From the NCBI GenBank assembly GCA_027311125.1, contig DAICZO010000049.1, forward strand, positions 1-15,079: DNA of 15,079 bases. Direction: 5' to 3'. The notes beneath the pieces are model-generated. The model made no database searches, was not told the origin of the DNA, and saw nothing but the letters and a program-made list of their open reading frames with translations. A program made the position numbers and the translations under genes. The stretch comes from Acidobacteriaceae bacterium (GTDB lineage Bacteria; Acidobacteriota; Terriglobia; Terriglobales; Acidobacteriaceae). Positions 1 to 5,925 of the stretch are shown here, in pieces (position 1 is the first letter of the stretch; the number at the start of each line of letters is the position of its first letter).

Positions 1-142
1 CCACCACGCAGGCCGAAGCCCAGTAGCAGGCCCACATCAACTGCTGCATGTCTCCCACGTCTTTCAGCAACACGTCGGCAGCCAGCGAGCCTACCAGCAA
101 CAAGGCCAGTACTCGCGATCCGATCAGTTGCCGTCTGCTCAT
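1..142 (-). CDS. N-terminal fragment of an unrecognised membrane protein
   Basis: An open frame runs from an ATG at 142 down to the window edge, giving about 47 residues that begin MSRRQLIGSRVLALLLVGSL. The product starts with a short basic head (Ser-Arg-Arg) followed by one hydrophobic segment at about residues 6-22. A second, aromatic-rich stretch (WACYWASACVV) begins at about residue 37, so a membrane protein with more than one segment is likely. Two ATGs are adjacent, at 145 and 142. The GGAG at 148-151 lies only 2 nt before the first but 5 nt before the second, so I chose 142. It is divergent from the secreted-protein gene at 394, and a CRP/FNR-like palindrome lies about 37 bp upstream. 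I do not recognise the family and most of the gene is outside the window. Confidence 0.55.
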   Translation of the reverse strand, partial: MSRRQLIGSRVLALLLVGSLAADVLLKDVGDMQQLMWACYWASACVV

Positions 143-179
143 CATCGCTCCATGGTCATCGTCCTGCCTGCTGCATGCG

Positions 180-193
180 GTGATCGAAATCAC
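180..193. promoter_or_regulatory. CRP/FNR-like palindrome, copy 1
   Basis: The sequence is a perfect inverted repeat, GTGAT-CGAA-ATCAC. Read over 179-194 as GGTGA-N6-TCACA it matches the classical CRP consensus TGTGA-N6-TCACA at 9 of 10 positions. The half-site also resembles the FNR form TTGAT-N4-ATCAA. It sits in the divergent promoter region, about 37 bp upstream of the minus-strand membrane-protein start. An identical pair of half-sites occurs at 312-325. Binding by a CRP/FNR-family protein is inferred; no such regulator gene is in the window. Confidence 0.5.
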
Positions 194-311
194 ACCCCGC
201 ACGCTCTACTGAACCGCCTCCGGCATCGGCCCACATCGTGCGTCTCCTCAGGCAGTTACGCCACAACACGTGACACGCGCAGGCAGACGGTGACGCGATT
301 CACTGCCAGAA

Positions 312-325
312 GTGATAAAAATCAC
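312..325. promoter_or_regulatory. CRP/FNR-like palindrome, copy 2
   Basis: The sequence is a perfect inverted repeat, GTGAT-AAAA-ATCAC, with the same half-sites and the same 4-bp spacer length as copy 1. Its centre is 132 bp from the centre of copy 1. It lies about 69 bp upstream of the ATG of the secreted-protein gene at 394, a reasonable distance for an activator site. I could not identify a convincing -10/-35 pair between this site and the gene. Confidence 0.5.
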
Positions 326-393
326 CGCTTCCAAGCTGCCCGCCTGCAATCCTCATGGATGTCGACAGAATCTATCTCGACCAAGGAGTATCG

Positions 394-954
394 ATGAAAA
401 CACCAATCATCACTCGCTTCTGCACAGGACTCGCAGCTCTGGCGCTCATCGTCACCTTCGCGCTGGCTTCTTCCACTGCACGCGCCCAAACGAAGGACTC
501 GGAAGATATCTCCAAATATCTCTCCGAAGCCAAGACTCACGCCGTGCTGGCCGAAGACGACGCGGCCACCCTCGACGCCTATGCCAACTCCAACATTTCG
601 TGGGAGTCCCACGCCGCCAGGCTCGAGAACATGCGCGAGCACGTCAACAATCTGGGGAAATCCGTGAAAGAGTTGACCGACCTGCGCGCCGAAGGCTCCC
701 CATGGCAGCAGGAAGCCATCGATCGCATCAACCCGCTCCTGCGCAGCATGGCCGACCAGCTCTCCGCCACCATCAACCACCTGAGCAATAACAAGGAGCG
801 TATTCACATGCAGGCGTATCGCGACTATGTCCGTGCCAACAGCGAGCTTGCCAGCAGAACCGCTTCCGTCATCAAGGATCTGGTCGACTACGGTAAAGCC
901 AAATCACGAGCCGAATCTCTGGAGACGAAGCTGGAACTGCCCGCCAGCAAATAG
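394..954 (+). CDS. small secreted alpha-helical protein of unknown function
   Basis: This encodes 186 residues. The start at 394 is favoured because AAGGAG at 383-388 is 5 nt upstream; the in-frame ATG at 355 has no such site. Residues 1-31 form a typical Sec signal peptide: a basic head, a hydrophobic core (about residues 12-25) and an Ala-Arg-Ala cleavage site before Gln32. The mature part is hydrophilic, lacks cysteine, and reads as a run of long charged helices (for example ARLENMREHVNNLGKSVKEL), suggesting a helical bundle or coiled coil in the periplasm. I do not recognise the family. The gene is monocistronic: a CRP/FNR-like palindrome lies upstream, a hairpin terminator follows at 988-1033, and the next gene (tRNA-Ser) is on the opposite strand. 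Confidence 0.8.
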   Translation: MKTPIITRFCTGLAALALIVTFALASSTARAQTKDSEDISKYLSEAKTHAVLAEDDAATLDAYANSNISWESHAARLENMREHVNNLGKSVKELTDLRAEGSPWQQEAIDRINPLLRSMADQLSATINHLSNNKERIHMQAYRDYVRANSELASRTASVIKDLVDYGKAKSRAESLETKLELPASK

Positions 955-987
955 TTCAAACTACCGGACTGTACCTTGTTCCATCTG

Positions 988-1033
988 GCACATGCTTTGC
1001 GCGCCCACCGGCATCGCATGTGCTCTTCTTTTT
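988..1033 (+). terminator. probable Rho-independent terminator after the secreted-protein gene
   Basis: GCACATGC (988-995) and GCATGTGC (1016-1023) form a perfect 8-bp stem with a 20-nt GC-rich loop. A T-rich tail (TCTTCTTTTT, 1024-1033) follows directly. It lies 33 bp after the stop codon of the plus-strand gene. The loop is longer than usual, so the call is moderate. Confidence 0.5.
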
Positions 1034-1060
1034 GCTGCAACACCCACCTGCCGCAAGATC

Positions 1061-1071
1061 AAAAAAAACAA
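1061..1071 (-). terminator. T8 tract directly after tRNA-Ser
   Basis: On the minus strand the CCA end of the tRNA is followed at once by TTG and eight T residues (1068-1061). No separate hairpin precedes it, so only the tRNA's own T arm and acceptor stem could serve as the terminating structure. This is a plausible 3' end of the tRNA transcript, but not a classical intrinsic terminator. Confidence 0.35.
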
Positions 1072-1161
1072 TGGCGGAAGCGGTGAGATTCGAACTCACG
1101 GAACCCGCAAAGGTTCGGCGGTTTTCAAGACCGCTGCCTTAAACCACTCGGCCACACTTCC
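1072..1161 (-). tRNA. tRNA-Ser(UGA), CCA encoded
   Basis: Read on the minus strand, the acceptor halves GGAAGTG and CGCTTCC pair over 7 bp (one T-G wobble), followed by discriminator G and an encoded CCA (1074-1072). The anticodon stem GCGGT/ACCGC encloses the loop CTTGAAA, giving anticodon TGA, which reads UCN serine codons. The long variable arm (pairing GAACC with GGTTC) and the T arm GTGAG-TTCGAAT-CTCAC are typical of class II tRNA-Ser. Length is 87 nt plus CCA. The gene follows the oxidoreductase operon on the same strand, but has its own -10-like element at 1172-1177. Confidence 0.96.
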
Positions 1162-1171
1162 GTCGTCTTTA

Positions 1172-1177
1172 ATGATA
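1172..1177 (-). promoter_or_regulatory. candidate -10 element for tRNA-Ser
   Basis: On the minus strand this reads TATCAT, five of six matches to TATAAT, ending 10 nt before the tRNA 5' end. That would give a leader of only a few nucleotides. The -35 region at the expected distance is poor, so the call rests on the -10 element and its position. Confidence 0.35.
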
Positions 1178-1257
1178 ACCCAGCAAATACGCGCAGCCAT
1201 CCCGCTCTCTGGGGCTTAACCGGCTGCGGCGATGCGGTGCCATCGCGCCAGAAGCGG

Positions 1258-1479
1258 CTACTCCTCTGGTGCTTGGTAGCAGGCACGCCCCTGCACACAC
1301 CGCGACAGGTGCGCAAAATGATCGTCCGGTCCCGCAAACGACATCGTGTTGATGCACCAGTAGGTCGACGTCGTATGCATGGTTGGATGCCAGTCTTCAT
1401 AGCTTGCCGGCGTTGTGCCGTAAGGATTCTTCGTTCGCAGGCACTGGCAAGGGATAATCTTCGTCGCTGTCTCGCTCAT
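1258..1479 (-). CDS. 73-residue cysteine-containing protein closing the oxidoreductase operon
   Basis: The ATG at 1479 has GGAG 8 nt upstream (within AAGAGGAGAGACGAAG), and the frame runs to TAG at 1258. It begins 14 nt after the stop of the FAD-subunit gene, so it is very probably translated from the same mRNA. The protein starts MSETATKIIPCQCLRTKNPY and has five cysteines (residues 11, 13, 42, 61, 67) in the pattern CxC...C...C-x5-C. It also has several histidines (31, 35, 54, 57) and is aromatic-rich (YEDW, TYWC). There is no signal peptide or membrane segment. I do not recognise the family. The residues would suit a metal- or Fe-S-binding accessory protein for the oxidoreductase, but that is only inferred from composition and position. 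A redox carrier or an assembly factor are alternatives. Confidence 0.7.
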   Translation of the reverse strand: MSETATKIIPCQCLRTKNPYGTTPASYEDWHPTMHTTSTYWCINTMSFAGPDDHFAHLSRCVQGRACYQAPEE

Positions 1480-1493
1480 CTTCGTCTCTCCTC

Positions 1494-2495
1494 TTAACCA
1501 GCCGCGCTCGGGTCGCGGTCCATCTTCCCAGCAGCCAGCAGAATCGTGCGGTAGATCGCTACCGGAAACAGCTGCACTTTGTAGGCATTCATCGAGAGTG
1601 GCGTCGCGCCCTGCATGGCCGCAAGCCCTGCCGCGCGGGCTGTCTCTTCCGTGATCGGCTTGCCGACCAGCAACGCTGCCGCCTCTACCGCCAGTCGCGG
1701 CGTCGGGGACGCTGCGCCCATCACGATCGCAGCCTTCCGGCATACATCGCCCTGCATCTCCAGCACCACGCCCGCATCGGCAATTGCCCAGTCGTAGCTG
1801 CTCTTCTCGCCGTACTTCTGGTACGCCGACCGCGTCCCGGCAGCAGGCTTCGGAATCAGCACCGCCGTCAGTAACTCATCCGGCGCAATGACTGTCTCCA
1901 TCGTAGGATGTTTGTCGTCCGGCTTGATGTAGAACTCCCGCACCGGCACCAAACGCTTGCCCTTCGTCGAGGTCAACTCCACGCTCGCATTCAAGGCATT
2001 CAGTGCCACCGCCGTCGACGAAGGCGCCACCGATGGGCACACATTCGTATCGAAGATCGCGTGATACTGGTTCAGCCCATCGTACGCAAAGCACATGTCG
2101 TGCCCCTTGCGCAGGCAAGCAAAGTCGGACGAACGGTAGTACCAGCAATGCACCTTCTGCATCAGGTTGCCGCCCAGCGTCGCCGCGTTACGAATCTGCG
2201 GCGTTGCCGCATGCCCCGCAGCATCCGCCAGCACGGTGTACTGCGACTGCAGCAACGGGTGGTCGCCCAGCTCCGCCAGCGTCACCAACGCTCCCAGCCG
2301 CACGCCGGTGTCCGTCTCGTGGATACCACGCAGCGAAGGTATGTTCGTAATGTTCACCAGCTTCGCTGGCTCAATCACCCCATTCTTCATACGGTCCAGA
2401 ACGTCCACGCCGCCAGCCTTGACCACCGCCCCGCCCGTCATCTGCGAGAGGGCAGCGTCCACACTGGTGCAATCCGAAAAGATAAATTTGTTCAT
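1494..2495 (-). CDS. FAD-binding subunit of a xanthine dehydrogenase-family oxidoreductase (PaoB/YagS-like)
   Basis: This 333-residue flavin subunit would pass electrons from the molybdenum and Fe-S subunits to an acceptor. It has the PCMH-type FAD-binding fold: an AGGVDVL nucleotide-binding turn at about residues 27-33 and NAATLGGNL at 103-111, followed by the C-terminal CO-dehydrogenase-flavoprotein domain (about 220-325). Four cysteines at 117, 127, 135 and 153 (C-x9-C-x7-C-x17-C) lie just after GGNL. From memory, E. coli PaoB has a closely similar C-x9-C-x8-C-x18-C insert that binds an extra [4Fe-4S] cluster; ordinary xanthine dehydrogenase FAD subunits lack it. The ATG overlaps the TGA of the molybdopterin-subunit gene by 4 bp (ATGA), with AAGGGGG 9 nt upstream, indicating translational coupling. 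No signal peptide is visible. Confidence 0.92.
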   Translation of the reverse strand: MNKFIFSDCTSVDAALSQMTGGAVVKAGGVDVLDRMKNGVIEPAKLVNITNIPSLRGIHETDTGVRLGALVTLAELGDHPLLQSQYTVLADAAGHAATPQIRNAATLGGNLMQKVHCWYYRSSDFACLRKGHDMCFAYDGLNQYHAIFDTNVCPSVAPSSTAVALNALNASVELTSTKGKRLVPVREFYIKPDDKHPTMETVIAPDELLTAVLIPKPAAGTRSAYQKYGEKSSYDWAIADAGVVLEMQGDVCRKAAIVMGAASPTPRLAVEAAALLVGKPITEETARAAGLAAMQGATPLSMNAYKVQLFPVAIYRTILLAAGKMDRDPSAAG

Positions 2496-4912
2496 GCCTT
2501 CAAACCCCCTTGCGGAACCTTGCCCAGTGCCGCCAACACTTCCGACGGAACCATCGGCATGCGCCGCATGCGATAGCCCGTTGCATTGAAGAATGCATTG
2601 CCAATGGCCGCGCCTACTGCAACAATTCCAGCCGCCTCACAAATACCCGAGGCATCCGTTGAGCTCTGGCCGATGTACGACTCCACCAGGTGAACCTGCA
2701 ACTCCGGAATATCCCGCGCACCCGCAATCTTGTACTGCTCCAGATTCGGATTCACCATCAAGCCGGTGTTGGGGTCCAGATGCCGCTGCTCGTACAACGT
2801 GTAGGAGATGCCCTGGATCGTTCCGCCGTTGATCTGGCTGATCACCTGCGTCGGATTCATCGGACGACCGCAGTCATGCACCGCCAGCACCCGCGGAATC
2901 AGAATCCGGCCCGTCTCTGTATCCACATTCACTTCCACCACGCTCACGCCGCCGTAAGTCTCATACTTGCTGCGATCGTAGTCCGGAATCCGCCGTGCCT
3001 GCGCCGACACCGAATCCACCTTCATCTTGCCGGCCGCACGCTGGAAGCTTACCGGCTGCATCTTGCCAGACTTGCTCCGCACCTCGCCCTTCACAATCTC
3101 CAGGTCATCCGCGCTCGTTCCGTACGCAGGCGCAATCTCGGCTAGAAACTTCTTCTTCGCCTGCCACGCCGCATCCCGTACCGCCGGAGTCAGCGACGCC
3201 GTGGTGACACTACCACCGGAATCCGGCCCAACTGGATAGTTCGTATCGCCGATCCGTACTGCAATCTTCGCTGGCGGAACGCCATACTCCTCCGCCAGAA
3301 TCTGGGCCAGCACCGTCTTGATACCCGTACCGAGATCCTGCACCGCCGACCGCACTTCCAGTGAGCCGTCACGATGCACCAGCACCTCAGCCGATGAGTT
3401 CATGCTGATAAACCGGTACCAGACCGACTGCGCCATTCCTACTCCGCGCTTGACCGGGCCGGAGTCCGCACCAGCGACTGGATTGCGCGACTTCCACAAT
3501 GCGCTCTCCCGGACCACCTGCCGCTCCACCCGCCGCACACTGTTCTCGTCGATACGGTCGCGCAGATCCAGTGGCTCAATCGACAGCTTGATCGCCAACT
3601 CATCGATCGCCTGCTCCAGCGCGAACGCTCCCTGCGGATGTCCCGGGGCTCGAAACGCCGCCGCTGGCCCACCGTTGGTGAATACATCGTTCTCCGCGGT
3701 ATGCAGCGCCGCATACTTATACATATTGGTCGCTGGTCCCGCGCATCCCGCGCCGGTGCCGCAGCCTGCCGTACCAAAACTCTCCAGTTGGATCGCCGTC
3801 AGCGTGCCGTCTTTCTTCGCGCCAATGCGAATCACCTGGTCTGCATCCGGACGGTTGCCCACTGACAGATGTTCTTCCTTGCGATCCAGCATCAGCCGCA
3901 CCGGAGCGCCAGCCTTCTGCGACAACTGCGCCGCCACCACGCCCGGATTGCCTGCACCGAACTTGGCACCAAAACCTCCGCCCATGTACTCCGTAATCAC
4001 GCGCACCTGGGTCTTCGGCAGCTTGAAGTACTGCGCAAACTCCTCGCGCACGCTCCCCGTTCCCTGGGTCGAAGCCCAAACTGTCAGCATCCCCGGCTTC
4101 CAGTCCGCAACCACTCCATGCGTCTCCAGCGCAGAGTGCGTCTGCACCTGGGTCACATAGTGGCCTTCCACAATTACGTCCGCATCCTTGAAGCCCTGCT
4201 CGACATCCCCGCCCTTCTTATTGATCGAAGGCCCATGGACATTACCTGTCTGCGGAACACCATGGGGACCACCACCGCCACCGGCTGAGCCAGCCTGATC
4301 AGCAGCGCCCGGATACACCTGCGGCGAATCCTTCTTGCGCGCCGACAACTGGTCCGTAACAAACGGCATCTCTTCGTACTTCACCTGGATCAGCTTGACG
4401 GCCTCATCCGCGATGTGGGCAGAGGTCGCCGCGACCGCCGCGATCGGCTGGCCCGCATACCGCACAATCGGATATCGCGACGGCGTCTCCAGCTTCGGAT
4501 CACGCAACTCCGCGTTCCCCAGCACCCGCTCGATCACCAGAACCGACTTGACCCCCGGATACTTCTCCGCCGCCGATACATCCACCGACAGCACCTTGGC
4601 ATGGGGTACGCTCGCATTCAAAAACCGTCCGTACAACATGCCGGGCAGTTGAATATCCGCCGTGTACTTGGCCTGTCCGCTGACCTTATAGTGTGCATCC
4701 CAACGCTCGGTCGGCTTGCCGATATAGTCCAGCTCCGAGTTGACTGCGAGCACCGGTGGCTCGCTCACTGGAACCTCGCGAGCTTCCGTACGCAGCGTAT
4801 AACCAGGAACGCCGATCGGCATCATCACCGTATGCTTCTCCGGCTTGGCCGGTGCCGCCGCCGCCGCTGCCTGCACCAGCGGGTCGAGTGCTGTATCCAA
4901 ATGTGTCGCCAT
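2492..4912 (-). CDS. molybdopterin-binding large subunit of a xanthine dehydrogenase-family oxidoreductase (PaoC/YagR-like)
   Basis: This 806-residue subunit would carry the molybdenum cofactor and hydroxylate the substrate, probably an aldehyde or aromatic heterocycle. The N-terminal a/b hammerhead domain begins near residue 66 (AHYKVSGQAKYTADIQLPGM). The cofactor loop GGGFGAKFGAG is near 309, the second cofactor motif FRAPGHPQG near 417, and QDLGTGIKTVLAQILAEEYG lies further on. The likely catalytic glutamate is near 758 in the ICEAAGI motif, before VGAAIGNAFFNATGYRMR. A Gly-rich loop occurs near residue 210 (AGSAGGGGGPHG). An ATG at 4918 directly abuts the AGGGG ribosome site, whereas the in-frame ATG at 4912 is 6 nt from it, so I chose 4912. 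There is no signal peptide; export may depend on the Tat-bearing partner. The substrate cannot be read from the sequence. Confidence 0.93.
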   Translation of the reverse strand: MATHLDTALDPLVQAAAAAAPAKPEKHTVMMPIGVPGYTLRTEAREVPVSEPPVLAVNSELDYIGKPTERWDAHYKVSGQAKYTADIQLPGMLYGRFLNASVPHAKVLSVDVSAAEKYPGVKSVLVIERVLGNAELRDPKLETPSRYPIVRYAGQPIAAVAATSAHIADEAVKLIQVKYEEMPFVTDQLSARKKDSPQVYPGAADQAGSAGGGGGPHGVPQTGNVHGPSINKKGGDVEQGFKDADVIVEGHYVTQVQTHSALETHGVVADWKPGMLTVWASTQGTGSVREEFAQYFKLPKTQVRVITEYMGGGFGAKFGAGNPGVVAAQLSQKAGAPVRLMLDRKEEHLSVGNRPDADQVIRIGAKKDGTLTAIQLESFGTAGCGTGAGCAGPATNMYKYAALHTAENDVFTNGGPAAAFRAPGHPQGAFALEQAIDELAIKLSIEPLDLRDRIDENSVRRVERQVVRESALWKSRNPVAGADSGPVKRGVGMAQSVWYRFISMNSSAEVLVHRDGSLEVRSAVQDLGTGIKTVLAQILAEEYGVPPAKIAVRIGDTNYPVGPDSGGSVTTASLTPAVRDAAWQAKKKFLAEIAPAYGTSADDLEIVKGEVRSKSGKMQPVSFQRAAGKMKVDSVSAQARRIPDYDRSKYETYGGVSVVEVNVDTETGRILIPRVLAVHDCGRPMNPTQVISQINGGTIQGISYTLYEQRHLDPNTGLMVNPNLEQYKIAGARDIPELQVHLVESYIGQSSTDASGICEAAGIVAVGAAIGNAFFNATGYRMRRMPMVPSEVLAALGKVPQGGLKA

Positions 4913-4994
4913 TGTCATCCCCTGATTCAGCTATCTCTGATTAAGAAATCGCTTGGTAAAGCCATCTTGAAAAATTCGGCCCGACTCAAATACC

Positions 4995-5021
4995 CGCTGC
5001 ACGAAGGTCCGTCGTGCAGCG
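4995..5021 (-). promoter_or_regulatory. strong intercistronic hairpin after the Tat/Fe-S gene
   Basis: The nine-base arms GCTGCACGA (4996-5004) and TCGTGCAGC (5012-5020) are perfectly complementary, with one further C-G pair at 4995/5021 and a 7-nt loop. The hairpin starts 10 nt after the stop of the Fe-S subunit gene, in the 119-nt gap before the molybdopterin gene. No T tract follows, so it is unlikely to be a full terminator. It may protect the 3' end of the first cistron or mark a processing site, changing subunit ratios. Confidence 0.5.
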
Positions 5022-5031
5022 CATATCCCAG

Positions 5032-5733
5032 CTACGAGATACTCTTCTCCGGCGCGACGCCCGCAGCCTCGAGCGTTGCCGCAAATACCTTCGGATACGT
5101 CGCGCACCGGCACAGATTGCCCGACACCGCTTTCTTCACATCCGCCAGTGTCGGCTTGGGGTTCCGCTCCAGCAGCGCCGAGCAGCTCATCACCATACCC
5201 GGCGTGCAGAAGCCGCACTGCATCGCGTCATGCTTCACAAACGCCACCTGCAAGGGGTGCAGTTGGCCGTTCTGGGCAATTCCTTCAATCGTCCCGATTC
5301 GCCGTGAACCCACCTCGATCGCCAGCGTCATGCAGCTATTCACCGGGACCTTGTCCAGCGTCACCGTGCATCCGGAGCAGGCACCGTGGTCGCACACTAC
5401 CTTCGTCCCGGTCATCCCCAGATGGGTCCGCAGTGCATCCGCCAGCGTCGTACGCGGCTCTATCTGCACCACATGCTCGGTTCCATTCACATTCAGCGTC
5501 ACCGGAACCGGCCCCGGGCCCAGCTCGCGTACATGCGCATTGCCCTTGGTCGTCTCCGCCGCCGCCTCACGATGCAGCAGTTGCACCCCGTCGATCAGCG
5601 CCGTGCTCGCAGCCGTAATACCCGCGCCACGCAAGAACCCACGCCGCGAGATATTGGACTTTGCCGTACCCTCCGGCACCCCTGTCGTGGCGGAGCTTTC
5701 CCCATCCCCGGTAAATTGACCGTTATCTGCCAT
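5032..5733 (-). CDS. [2Fe-2S] subunit with Tat signal, xanthine dehydrogenase family (PaoA/YagT-like)
   Basis: This 233-residue electron-transfer subunit is first in the operon. A twin-arginine signal is clear: S29-R30-R31-G-F-L34 followed by a moderately hydrophobic segment to about residue 50. This implies folded export to the periplasm. A plant-ferredoxin-like [2Fe-2S] domain follows, with cysteines 114, 119, 122 and 134 (CDHGACSGC...C). The second, helical [2Fe-2S] domain has C173-GF-C176 and C208-R-C210. The extended N-terminus before the Tat motif (28 residues) resembles that of PaoA. The start at 5733 is supported by AGGAGG 4 nt upstream. A TTGGAA/TAGAAT promoter lies at 5755-5784. The export and assembly partners (Tat machinery, a PaoD/XdhC-type chaperone) are not in the window. 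Confidence 0.94.
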   Translation of the reverse strand: MADNGQFTGDGESSATTGVPEGTAKSNISRRGFLRGAGITAASTALIDGVQLLHREAAAETTKGNAHVRELGPGPVPVTLNVNGTEHVVQIEPRTTLADALRTHLGMTGTKVVCDHGACSGCTVTLDKVPVNSCMTLAIEVGSRRIGTIEGIAQNGQLHPLQVAFVKHDAMQCGFCTPGMVMSCSALLERNPKPTLADVKKAVSGNLCRCATYPKVFAATLEAAGVAPEKSIS

Positions 5734-5754
5734 GCTTCCTCCTGCGTTGCGGCG

Positions 5755-5784
5755 ATTCTACTCTGGACGATGCACAATTTCCAA
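5755..5784 (-). promoter_or_regulatory. sigma70-like promoter of the oxidoreductase operon
   Basis: On the minus strand, TTGGAA (5784-5779; 4 of 6 matches to the -35 consensus) and TAGAAT (5760-5755; 5 of 6 matches to the -10 consensus) are separated by 18 bp. The expected start of transcription would be about 15 nt before the ATG of the Fe-S subunit gene, leaving room for its AGGAGG site. I saw no clear operator next to it. Confidence 0.55.
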
Positions 5785-5925
5785 TCCACCCCTGCATCTC
5801 ATCTGCGTCTCATCAAACCTCGCCCTTCCCTCACGAAAACTCCACCAACGCACCCGCCCCCGGCAGAACAGTTAGCAGTAAATCCCGAACCGCTGCGATA
5901 CTAAAGACGTCTAATTGTTTAGCGT

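Noticed and set aside
1229..1246. GCGATG/CATCGC hairpin as terminator of the oxidoreductase operon
   Set aside because: It is 6 bp with a 6-nt loop and no T tract on the minus strand. It may slow polymerase, but is not supportable as an intrinsic terminator.
4415..5719. Long plus-strand open frame (434 codons) across the molybdopterin and Fe-S genes
   Set aside because: It spans two convincing minus-strand genes plus their intercistronic hairpin, is rich in Arg/His/Ser, and has no recognisable motif or ribosome site.
5880..5925. Promoter for the permease gene (TTAGCA ... GATACT)
   Set aside because: Both elements match only 4 of 6 positions and the spacing is 19 bp. It is no better than chance matches in this AT-richer gap.
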